Origin: CAWBRT01 sp050015355
Lineage (GTDB): Bacteria > Acidobacteriota > Terriglobia > Terriglobales > Acidobacteriaceae
Length of the DNA stretch: 20,539 nucleotides
NCBI GenBank assembly: GCA_050015355.1
Contig: JBEKBO010000081.1
Span: forward strand, 1-20,539
Direction: 5' to 3'
Shown here: in pieces, positions 13,746 to 20,539 of the stretch
How positions within the stretch are numbered: the first letter of the stretch is position 1
Layout: each line of letters opens with the position of its first letter
The notes under the pieces: generated by a model
What the model saw: the letters and a program-made list of their open reading frames with translations, nothing else
Databases searched by the model: none
Told to the model about the DNA's origin: nothing
Translations under genes and position numbers: made by a program

Positions 13746-15521
13746 ATGACTATCCGCACTATCAATGAAGTGTTCTATAGCGTGGTTGAGCGAAACCTCG
13801 ATCGCGTCCTGACGATCAAGCGCCATGGAAAATGGAGCTCGATCTCGTCTCGCGAGCTCTACCGCGACGTCGTGGGAGTCGCACGCGCGCTGCGAAGCTG
13901 GGGCATTGGGGAAGGCGATCGTGTCGCTATCCTGAGTGAGAACCGTCCCGAGTGGGCTGTGGCTGATTTCGCCACGATGCTGTTGGGTGCGGCGACTGTA
14001 CCCATTTACGCCACCCTCACGCCCGAGCAAACGTTGCACCTCCTGCGTGATGCCGGGGCGCGAGTTATCTTCATCTCTACCGCCGATCAACTCCGCAAGG
14101 TAATGGGCATCACGGACCGCTGCTCGATCGAGAAGATCGTGGTCATGGACGATGTCAACGCTTCCAACATCGTCCCCATGGAACGCCTGATGCGGAGCGG
14201 CCCCGAAACGCGCGATGAGGCGTTTGATTCGCGGGCGCTTGCGGTCGGACCCGATGAACTTGCGACCATCATCTACACTTCCGGCACAACGGGTACGCCA
14301 AAGGGCGCGATGTTAACGCATGGGAATCTGGCGTCCAACCTTCTGCATTCGCTCTATCTGTTCCCGTTCGAGTGCGGACAGGTGAGCATCTCTTTCATGC
14401 CTCTGTCCCACGTCTTCGCCCGGCATGTGGACTACGTCATGTTATGGCGCGGGTTGACCGTCGCGTACTGCCCTTTCCACGACGAACTGTTGTCCACAGT
14501 CGGTGAGGTCAAGCCCGACGTTTTCGTGGCTGTGCCTCGTATATACGAAAAGCTGTACAGCAAGGTGCGGAGCAAGTTCAACGGTGGAGTGAAGCTAAAA
14601 CTTTATGACTGGGCGATGCGCGTAGGCCGAGAGCACAAACACGAAGTGCTGGCGGGCAAAACGCCTGCCGCAATTCAATGGCGATTGGCCGACAAGGTAT
14701 TTTTCTCGAAAGTGAGAGCCGTTCTGGGCGGGCGCGTCAGGCTTTTTGCTTCCGGCGGCGCGCCTCTGAGCCGCGATGTGCTCGACTGGTATGCGAGCAT
14801 TGGAATCCCGATTTACGAAGGCTATGGCCTAACTGAGACTTCGCCCATTATCGCCGTAAACAATTTCAAGGCTTGCCGCTTCGGCAGCGTGGGGCCGGTA
14901 ATCGAGAACGTTGAGATCCGGATAGCTGTCGACGGTGAAATCCTGGTTAAGGGCCCATCGATATTCAAGGGGTACTGGAACATGCCCGAAGAGACGGCGT
15001 CCGCCTTTGAGGGCGAGTGGTTTCATACAGGGGATGTGGGCCATCTGGATGCCGAGGGATTTCTCTACATCACGGACCGCAAGAAGGACCTTATCAAGAC
15101 CTCCGGCGGCAAGTTCATTGCGCCGCAACCGATTGAATGCAAGCTGAAGGCCAGCCTGCTGGTGGAAGAGGCCGCAATCATGGCCGACCGCAGGAAGTTC
15201 GCGTCGGCGATTATTGTGCCGAGCTTTCCAGCGCTGGAAGACTGGGCCGCGGTAAATCGCGTGCCGTTCGCCTCGCGCGAGGAGTTGATTGCCACTCCAG
15301 AGGTATTCGCTCTTTACGAAAGCATCGTGTCCGGCGTGAACGAGGACCTGGCGCAATTCGAAAAGATCAAGAAATTCATTATCGTGTCCGACGAGTTCTC
15401 AATGGCGAACGGGGCACTCACACCCACCATGAAACTAAAGCGGCGATACATTGAGCAGCGCTACAGCAAGGAACTAGACGAGCTTTACAACAGCGAGACC
15501 GAAGTTCTCAGAGCAGGGTAA
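13746..15521 (+). CDS. Long-chain fatty-acid--CoA ligase (FadD15-like AMP-binding enzyme)
   Basis: A 591-residue adenylate-forming enzyme that activates fatty acids with ATP and CoA. The core motifs are complete: P-loop-like IIYTSGTTGTPKGAM (175-189), FMPLSHVFARH, the adenine-site YEGYGLTETSP, the ATP-ribose Asp in FHTGDVGHLDAEGFLYITDR, the hinge RKKDLIKTSGGKFI, and the C-terminal catalytic Lys region in NGALTPTMKLKRR. Length and motif style match bacterial long-chain synthetases of the FadD15/AMP-forming group. ATG 13746 is preceded by GGGAAAGG at close range. It faces the thiolase gene convergently with 71 bp between. It would supply acyl-CoA both to the ester synthase and to the fadN-fadA pathway. 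Chain length is inferred from the family. Confidence 0.9.
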   Translation: MTIRTINEVFYSVVERNLDRVLTIKRHGKWSSISSRELYRDVVGVARALRSWGIGEGDRVAILSENRPEWAVADFATMLLGAATVPIYATLTPEQTLHLLRDAGARVIFISTADQLRKVMGITDRCSIEKIVVMDDVNASNIVPMERLMRSGPETRDEAFDSRALAVGPDELATIIYTSGTTGTPKGAMLTHGNLASNLLHSLYLFPFECGQVSISFMPLSHVFARHVDYVMLWRGLTVAYCPFHDELLSTVGEVKPDVFVAVPRIYEKLYSKVRSKFNGGVKLKLYDWAMRVGREHKHEVLAGKTPAAIQWRLADKVFFSKVRAVLGGRVRLFASGGAPLSRDVLDWYASIGIPIYEGYGLTETSPIIAVNNFKACRFGSVGPVIENVEIRIAVDGEILVKGPSIFKGYWNMPEETASAFEGEWFHTGDVGHLDAEGFLYITDRKKDLIKTSGGKFIAPQPIECKLKASLLVEEAAIMADRRKFASAIIVPSFPALEDWAAVNRVPFASREELIATPEVFALYESIVSGVNEDLAQFEKIKKFIIVSDEFSMANGALTPTMKLKRRYIEQRYSKELDELYNSETEVLRAG

Positions 15522-15592
15522 CGGGCGAACCTGCATCCCGCTGAATCGGGCGGCATCGCCTGCCAGTATGCTGTTTCTTGACGTGATAGTTC

Positions 15593-16771
15593 TTACTGCA
15601 AGTTCTCGAAAACGCCGGCCGCGCCCATCCCGCCGCCGACACACATGGTAACGATCCCGTAACGCGCCTGGCGACGCTTCAATTCGCGAATAATGGTGGC
15701 GGTGAGTTTGGCGCCGGTGCACCCAAGCGGATGCCCCAATGCGATCGCGCCGCCATTGGGATTGATGCGAGCCGGGTCCAGGCCGCCTTCCCTGATGACC
15801 GCCAGCGATTGCACGGCAAACGCCTCATTCAGTTCGATAACATCGATATCACTCAACGTCAGACCGGCCATCTTCAGCGCTTTCGGAATGGCAAAGACGG
15901 GCCCCAGTCCCATTTCCTCCGGTTTGTAGCCGGCCGTCGCAAATGCCAGATAACGCGCTAGCGGCTTGATACCCAGGGCTTGCGCCTTTGCCGCGGACAT
16001 AACCACGGCCGCCGCCGCGCCATCTGACATCTGCGATGAATTCCCTGCTGTAGTCACGCCGCGAGCGTGAAATGCGGGCCTGAGCGAGGCAAGCGTTTCC
16101 ATTGTGGTCTCGGCCCGCGGGCACTCATCCGCCTTGAACACGCTCTCGACTCGCTTCGGCTTGGAGCCGTTCGGCGTGGTGAAACTGACGGGCACTTGTA
16201 CCACTTCGTCCTCGAACTTGCCTTCCGCGATCGCCGCCAGAGCCTTCTGGTGCGACTGGTAAGAGAATTCGTCCGCCTGCTCGCGAGTGATGCCGTATCG
16301 CTTGGCCAGCCGCTCGGCGGTCAGGCCCATTGATAGATACGCATCCGGATAATTTGTCACCAACCATGGGTTGGGCGAAATCTTGTGCCCTCCCATGGGA
16401 ATCATGGTCATTGACTCAGTGCCGCCGGCGAGGATCACCTCCGCCGCGCCAACCATAATGCGTTCGGCCGCCATGGAGATCGCCTGCAGCCCCGAGGAGC
16501 AGAAGCGATTGACCGTCATCGCCGATACTTCCAGCGGCAATTCGGCGCGCAAGGAGGCTATGCGGGCCACGTTCATGCCCTGCTCAGCCTCAGGCATCGC
16601 GCAGCCGAGAATCACATCCTCGATCTCATGGGTCGGCAGTTGCGGCACGCGAGCGAGCGCGCCCTTGATCGCCACTGCCGCGAGTTCATCGGGGCGCGTT
16701 GCCCGCAACGTGCCTTTGAAGGCTCTGCCAACGGGGGTGCGGACTGCTGAAACAATTACGGCCTCATTCAT
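15593..16771 (-). CDS. fadA: Acetyl-CoA acyltransferase (thiolase)
   Basis: A 392-residue thiolase performing the last step of beta-oxidation, cleaving 3-ketoacyl-CoA with CoA. The acyl-accepting Cys91 lies in NRFCSSGLQA, the NEAFA motif is present, His347 sits in ALGHPLGCTGA, and the second Cys377 in MCVGGGMGAAGVFE near the C-terminus. The complete catalytic set and standard length argue for an active enzyme. I chose ATG 16771, which begins MNEAVIVSAVRTPVG as in most thiolases; GTG 16780 in frame adds three residues and has AGG 9 nt upstream, so it is also possible. The fadN-like gene ends 98 bp upstream on the same strand, so the two form an operon like B. subtilis fadN-fadA. An acetyl-CoA acetyltransferase role is less likely. 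Confidence 0.92.
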   Translation of the reverse strand: MNEAVIVSAVRTPVGRAFKGTLRATRPDELAAVAIKGALARVPQLPTHEIEDVILGCAMPEAEQGMNVARIASLRAELPLEVSAMTVNRFCSSGLQAISMAAERIMVGAAEVILAGGTESMTMIPMGGHKISPNPWLVTNYPDAYLSMGLTAERLAKRYGITREQADEFSYQSHQKALAAIAEGKFEDEVVQVPVSFTTPNGSKPKRVESVFKADECPRAETTMETLASLRPAFHARGVTTAGNSSQMSDGAAAAVVMSAAKAQALGIKPLARYLAFATAGYKPEEMGLGPVFAIPKALKMAGLTLSDIDVIELNEAFAVQSLAVIREGGLDPARINPNGGAIALGHPLGCTGAKLTATIIRELKRRQARYGIVTMCVGGGMGAAGVFENLQ

Positions 16772-16869
16772 ACTTGCCACTGTGAGTTACCTGAAGTCTT
16801 AGTGTTAGTGAACCGGTTTCGGTGGATCAGCTCATCCATCTGAACGCAAACACCTATGGGGTGACGCAT

Positions 16870-19314
16870 TCAGTTCCTTAGCGGCTTCCCCGTTTTTAGC
16901 ATGTGCGCAATACGCTCCCGCGTTTTTGGTTCGCCGCACAGCGACTTGAATGCTTCACGCTCCAAATCCAGCATGTGCTGCTCGCTGATTTGCATGTTTG
17001 GCGTGACGTTGCCGCCGCAGAGCACCTCGGCAATCTTGATGCCGATCTTCTGATCGTGGTCGCTGATGTACGCGCCCTGCCGCAGAATATGTACGCCAAG
17101 CTTGAGCAGCGCCAGGACGCTTTCCCCCGGCGCGGAAATATCGTTGCGCACGCGCGGTGGACAATATCCCGCCCGAATCAAATCGAGAGCACGCGCCTTC
17201 GCGTCGGCCACGACGCGTTCGCGGTTCATGGTGACCTGGTCGGCCGGGGACAAAAACCCATAACCGCGCGCCTCTTCCGCCGACGTAGACACCTTTGCCA
17301 TTCCGACGGCTTCAAATACCCGCTTGAGCGCCTCGACAACCTCTACCGATTGGCCGCGTCCGCCTGGGTTTACGGCTTCAGCGCGGTCCATCGCACGCAG
17401 CAGCATCTCTTTCAGTCCGCCGCCCGCGGGAAGCAAGCCCACGCCGGCTTCCACCAGTCCCATATACAACTCAGCATGCGGCTGGCGAGCTGCGCCGTGT
17501 AGAGCGATTTCGCAACCGCCGCCCAGCGTCATCCCGAACGGCGCCACCACAACCGGCTTTGGCGAAAACTTGATCGACTGCGCCATGCGCTGAAAGCTGC
17601 GCACCATCAGGTCGATGTCATCCCATTCTTCCTCCTGGATTGCCAGGAGCAGCAACATAAGGTTGGCGCCGGCGCAAAAATGCGGGGCATCATTCGTAAT
17701 GACGAATCCGTCGAACTTTTCTCCCGTGCCATTTTTTAACGTCTCGGTAACCAGCGTGATAATGTCGCCGCCGATGACGTTCATCTTGGAGTGGAACTCC
17801 AGGCAGCCGATACCATCACCCAAGTCAACCAGCGAAGCCCCTGGATTCTTCTTCACAACTCCATTGACCTTCTTCGCAACCTGCACCGAGCCAGTGCCTC
17901 GCGGCACCGGCACGCTCTCATAGCCGCCGGTTCTGAGGTCGAAGTACGCGCTCGCCGACGCGGCACGCGGCTCGTCAACGTACCAGGAGCGCCGGCCCGA
18001 CGCCAATAGCCGCTCGACGTTCGGCGCAATAGCCTGCCCGGATTTCCTCATGCGTGCCACGGTAGCTTCCACGCCCGCAGCATCCCAAAGTTCGAATGGC
18101 CCCATTTCCCAGTTGAATCCGAGACGCATCGCCCGATCGATCTCGACGATGGAATCCGAGATCTCGCCGATACGATTTGCGGCGTAGGTCCAGAGGTCGC
18201 TCAGAGCCGACCACAGAAATTGACCGGCGCGATCCGGTTTCGAGCCATTCGACCCGAGCAGCATCGGCAGCCGTTGCCCGGCGTCCTCGATCTGGCTCGC
18301 CATTTCCAGGACTGGGAATTTCGCTTTCTGCCGCGGACGGTACTCTATCGTCTTCCAGTCAATGCCAAGTATCTGCTCGCCTTCGGTGGATTTGACTTTC
18401 TTGTAAAAGCCCCCTCCGGTCTTGTCGCCCAGCCATCGGCGCTCCAGCATCTGGTTGAAAAACTCGGGCAGCCGCAGCTCGCTGCGCTCATCGCAAGCAC
18501 CACACGGCGAAGCACCAGAAGCGCTTGGACCAGCAGCACCGTTGAGCAGGTTGCGCACCACATGCCCGAGCACATCGAGACCGACCATGTCGATGGTGCG
18601 GAATGTGGCGGACTTCGGCCAGCCAACCGCCGTGCCAGTGAGCGCGTCCACTTCCTCGATGCTCATATCGATCTGCTGCATGAGGCGGAAGATGTTCAAC
18701 ACGGAAAACGCACCGATACGATTAGCGATGAAATTAGGCGTGTCTTTGGCGAAAACTGTTCCCTTGCCCAGGCGCACGTCGCTGAAGTTCGCGATGGCCT
18801 TTAGCGCCTCCTCATCCGTCTCCGGCGTGGGAATGATTTCCAGCAGGCGCATGTAACGCGGCGGATTGAAGAAGTGCGTGCCAAACCAGTAGCGACGAAA
18901 GTCATCGCTGAATCCTTCGGCGATGCGTGATACCGGGAGGCCGCTGGTATTTGTCGTAACGATGGTGCCTGGGCGGCGAATGGCCTCTACCTTCTTCAGC
19001 AGGGCGCGCTTGATTTCAAGGTCTTCGACTATAGCCTCAATCACCCAGTCGGAATCGGCGACGAACGCCAGGTTGTCATCGAAGTTGCCAACCGTGATCA
19101 GATTTGCAAGCGAAGAATTGGTCAACGCCGCGGGCTTGGCTTTACGTACCGCTTCCAATCCTGCCTGAGCGATACGGTTACGGGCATCTCCTACGGAGCC
19201 GGAGGGCGCCACATCGAGCAGGAACGAGTTCACACCGGCGTTCGCCAGAAGCGCGGCAATGCGCGCTCCCATAGTCCCGGCGCCCAGGACGGTTACTTTT
19301 TCAATACGCTTCAT
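16870..19314 (-). CDS. fadN: 3-hydroxyacyl-CoA dehydrogenase / enoyl-CoA hydratase fusion (FadN type)
   Basis: An 814-residue bifunctional beta-oxidation enzyme: hydration of enoyl-CoA and NAD-dependent oxidation of 3-hydroxyacyl-CoA. The dehydrogenase comes first: Rossmann motif VLGAGTMGARIA (9-20), the catalytic pair His147 (GTHFFNPP) and Glu159, and the second domain with KDTPNFIANRIG and WLGDKTGGGFYKK. The hydratase/crotonase domain is C-terminal (~490-680), with oxyanion segments FCAGANL and LGGGCEIAL and catalytic Glu602 and Glu622 (20 apart, as in enoyl-CoA hydratases). This order, opposite to E. coli FadB, is that of FadN. A Gly/Ser/Ala/Cys-rich insert (~259-277) lies before RLPEFFNQML. 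The start MKRIEKVTVLGAG is family-typical, though the RBS is weak. It is the first gene of the fadN-fadA operon. Confidence 0.92.
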   Translation of the reverse strand: MKRIEKVTVLGAGTMGARIAALLANAGVNSFLLDVAPSGSVGDARNRIAQAGLEAVRKAKPAALTNSSLANLITVGNFDDNLAFVADSDWVIEAIVEDLEIKRALLKKVEAIRRPGTIVTTNTSGLPVSRIAEGFSDDFRRYWFGTHFFNPPRYMRLLEIIPTPETDEEALKAIANFSDVRLGKGTVFAKDTPNFIANRIGAFSVLNIFRLMQQIDMSIEEVDALTGTAVGWPKSATFRTIDMVGLDVLGHVVRNLLNGAAGPSASGASPCGACDERSELRLPEFFNQMLERRWLGDKTGGGFYKKVKSTEGEQILGIDWKTIEYRPRQKAKFPVLEMASQIEDAGQRLPMLLGSNGSKPDRAGQFLWSALSDLWTYAANRIGEISDSIVEIDRAMRLGFNWEMGPFELWDAAGVEATVARMRKSGQAIAPNVERLLASGRRSWYVDEPRAASASAYFDLRTGGYESVPVPRGTGSVQVAKKVNGVVKKNPGASLVDLGDGIGCLEFHSKMNVIGGDIITLVTETLKNGTGEKFDGFVITNDAPHFCAGANLMLLLLAIQEEEWDDIDLMVRSFQRMAQSIKFSPKPVVVAPFGMTLGGGCEIALHGAARQPHAELYMGLVEAGVGLLPAGGGLKEMLLRAMDRAEAVNPGGRGQSVEVVEALKRVFEAVGMAKVSTSAEEARGYGFLSPADQVTMNRERVVADAKARALDLIRAGYCPPRVRNDISAPGESVLALLKLGVHILRQGAYISDHDQKIGIKIAEVLCGGNVTPNMQISEQHMLDLEREAFKSLCGEPKTRERIAHMLKTGKPLRN

Positions 19315-19483
19315 AGGGTCAGGCTATCTCGGCCCTCCAGTTTGTGAACAGCTGATTGGTAGGATGCCGGCAAGGTCTCAATGGCTCATTTGCATGCGTC
19401 ATTTTTTCGTCGTTCGAGCCAACCCCGGCGCCCTCTTGGCAAGCTACGTTCGTCCTGCTTCAAAAAAAGCAATATATTCAACG

Positions 19484-19689
19484 ACTTGCAAAATCAGAGA
19501 CCTTCCTCCGGCTGTTTCAATTCGGAACCGCCGACGTCAACTCCGGAGTGCAATTCAAACTCACGAGATGAGCGAAAAGGTGTATAAGAGAGGTGCCCGA
19601 GGTCTTGCGATTTGCAAGTAATCAATCGCTGGGACATACCCTAAACACCTCTGGCATTTGGTTAGTGTTTGGCTCTCGGATTTGCAAGT
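19484..19689. repeat. Recurring GATTTGCAAGT motif upstream of fadN
   Basis: GATTTGCAAGT occurs directly at 19609-19619 and 19679-19689 (70 bp apart). An inverted variant with one extra base, ACTTGCAAAATC, lies at 19484-19495, and a partial inverted copy TGCAAATC is near 19734-19741. They could be sites for a regulator of the fad operon or the small ORF. Confidence 0.35.
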
Positions 19690-19785
19690 GAACGTCAACC
19701 TGTTTTGCGATCATCACTTGATCAGAATCGAGGTGCAAATCGAATTCAACTAACCTGCACATTAAAGGTCTAACTTCGTAAGTTG

Positions 19786-19809
19786 AGGGCCGCAAGAAAT
19801 TGCGGCCCT
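19786..19809 (+). terminator. Strong 10-bp hairpin with GAAA tetraloop
   Basis: AGGGCCGCAA, loop GAAA, TTGCGGCCCT form a perfect stem with a stable GNRA loop. The T content after it is low, so classical intrinsic termination is not certain. No gene lies immediately upstream on the plus strand, so it may end a small RNA, or act as a barrier between the fad operon and the right-hand genes. Confidence 0.5.
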
Positions 19810-19899
19810 TGCTCGTTGGAACGACCGAATTGTGTCTTAAGCCTCCAAACTAAGGCCTGAAATCACCGCCGGCATTATCCGAATGGGTGTAAACTGCGC

Positions 19900-19919
19900 G
19901 GTCAGAAGGGAGACTGGCC
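19900..19919 (+). promoter_or_regulatory. Small hairpin in the leader of the Cys-rich ORF
   Basis: GGTCAG and CTGGCC pair (one G-U) around an 8-nt purine loop, about 40 bp before the small ORF. GC-rich repeats GGCCGG/GCCGGCTGGCC follow. It has some resemblance to structured leaders but matches no riboswitch class I can name. Confidence 0.25.
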
Positions 19920-19960
19920 GGAAGTGTAGCCGGCTGGCCGTGACTCCGGGGGATTAAAAG

Positions 19961-20125
19961 ATGTCAGAGCACTTAATATATAGCTGGGACGATGACAAGG
20001 GCGGACACTTGGTTTGCTCTGAGTGCCTTAGAGCTTTGGGTAACGCTGCCGTATGCGGAAGCGATGATCCGCAAGTAACGGCACGGGAAGTCTGCGACTA
20101 TCCCGCGGAAATAGAGAAAGACTAA
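19961..20125 (+). CDS. Small Cys-containing hypothetical protein
   Basis: A 54-residue ORF beginning MSEHLIYSWDDDKGGHLVCS and ending EIEKD, acidic overall. It carries four Cys: CSEC (Cys19 and Cys22), Cys32 and Cys45. The CxxC plus two later Cys could bind zinc or form a small redox/metal site, but spacing 3-10-13 is not one I can assign. ATG 19961 has a GGGGGA about 7 nt upstream with an A-rich spacer, a good translation signal. The frame has no homology I recognise, and both sides are non-coding, so it may be a small regulatory or orphan protein. Coding status is plausible, not proven. Confidence 0.45.
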   Translation: MSEHLIYSWDDDKGGHLVCSECLRALGNAAVCGSDDPQVTAREVCDYPAEIEKD

Positions 20126-20348
20126 CCGTATCGAGCAGCGTTGCGGGTAAGACTCCTCGCAATCGCGCCAGGACGCCTGTTTTCGAGCCAACGGAAGACC
20201 CTGCAATCAGTTCACCGTCCCCTTCCTGCGTAAGCCAGTTCCCATTCTGGTAAGGCCACGTTCCCCCGCCCGGAACTGTGCATCACAGAACACTTCGACA
20301 TCCCTGAGCGGCGACAAGCCGGCGCGGCTGAGCACGCGTGCAAGCTGG

Positions 20349-20539
20349 TCACGGGCGTAGTTTTAACAACTGCTGAACCTTGTCCAGTAGAACTGCCGGG
20401 CCCTCTAGCTTGTGTACAAAAGCCTCTACATGTTCCAATCCAGCAGGCTCTTCCGTTGCGGAGAGCAAAAGAACAGGTAACTCGGGGCGAACCGACTTCA
20501 ATTGCGCAGCCAGCTTGATGCCGTTAGCGTCCTCCACCA
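20349..20539 (-). CDS. Response-regulator receiver domain, C-terminal fragment (cut by window edge)
   Basis: The last ~63 residues of a CheY-like receiver run off the right edge. Visible are the region after the phospho-acceptor loop (EDANGIKLAAQLK), the strand ending in the conserved Ser/Thr (LPVLLLSATEE, Ser in LLSA) and the conserved Lys in FVHKLEGPAVLL, followed by the final helix VQQLLKLRP. The phospho-acceptor Asp is outside the window. The protein ends right after the receiver, so this is either a stand-alone receiver or the last domain of a longer signalling protein. It lies on the minus strand with a 223-bp spacer to the small ORF. The target is unknown. Confidence 0.7.
   Translation of the reverse strand, partial: VEDANGIKLAAQLKSVRPELPVLLLSATEEPAGLEHVEAFVHKLEGPAVLLDKVQQLLKLRP

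Larger units (their letters stand above)
19315..19960. other. 646-bp stretch without a recognised gene, upstream of fadN
   Basis: No frame here resembles a protein, and I found no tRNA. It must hold the fadN promoter (minus strand). It also contains related TTGCAAGT-type motifs (19484-19495 inverted, 19609-19619 and 19679-19689 direct), a strong hairpin with GAAA loop (19786-19809) and a smaller hairpin (19900-19919) before a small ORF. A small non-coding RNA ending at the strong hairpin is possible but unproven. Confidence 0.5.

Noticed and set aside
19973..20206. 77-residue minus-strand frame overlapping the small Cys-rich ORF
   Set aside because: It has no recognisable motif and no RBS; the plus-strand small ORF has a better start signal.
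20126..20348. Minus-strand frame after the receiver domain (reads RDQLARVLSRAGLSPLRD)
   Set aside because: It looks somewhat protein-like but is under 50 codons, begins after a stop and has no start with an RBS; it could be decay of a longer gene, but this is not supportable.

Overview
The window is a moderately GC-rich bacterial chromosome segment with compact genes on both strands. It shows no rRNA, tRNA, CRISPR array, transposase or integrase that I can recognise. The gene set (FadN-type beta-oxidation protein, FadD15-type acyl-CoA synthetase, PhaR-like regulator, wax-ester-synthase family acyltransferase, ABC1 kinase) suggests a free-living aerobic or facultative heterotroph. I lean towards Acidobacteriota or a similar soil lineage, but this is inference and not decided by the sequence.

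Layout. Left flank (1-1313, +): the C-terminus of a class-3-type aldehyde dehydrogenase and an HSL-type alpha/beta hydrolase. 1434-1895 (-): a helical protein of unknown function. 2002-3672 (-): a cholesterol-oxidase-like GMC flavoprotein. After a 537-bp divergent spacer comes a + strand operon (4210-8877): AdhE-type bifunctional aldehyde/alcohol dehydrogenase, a single-domain STAS protein, and a wax ester synthase/diacylglycerol acyltransferase. Next is a divergent pair, phaR-like (9061-9633, -) and a phasin-like gene (9714-10637, +), sharing an 80-bp promoter region with two matching dyads. A serine lipase (10968-11801, +), an ABC1/UbiB-family kinase (11813-13471, -) and a long-chain acyl-CoA synthetase (13746-15521, +) follow. 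The minus-strand operon fadN-fadA (19314 down to 15593) completes beta-oxidation functions. The right end holds a 646-bp non-coding stretch with a strong GAAA-capped hairpin, a small Cys-rich ORF (19961-20125) and the end of a response-regulator receiver domain running off the window (-).

How the genes may work together. Nearly every catalytic gene fits one cycle: storage and mobilisation of neutral lipid, probably wax esters. AdhE could reduce acyl-CoA to aldehyde and then alcohol, and the acyltransferase would esterify the alcohol with another acyl-CoA. Two esterases/lipases could hydrolyse stored ester. The GMC oxidase and the aldehyde dehydrogenase could return the alcohol to fatty acid. 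The acyl-CoA synthetase activates it, and FadN and FadA oxidise it. A PhaR-like regulator and a phasin-like protein sit in the middle, but there is no PHA synthase in the window. The most interesting hypothesis is therefore that a PHA-granule-type regulator/coat pair has been recruited to a wax ester or triacylglycerol droplet. The phasin-like protein has six copies of a ~45-residue repeat and a basic, histone-like tail that could tie droplets to the nucleoid. Substrate chain lengths cannot be read from the sequence.
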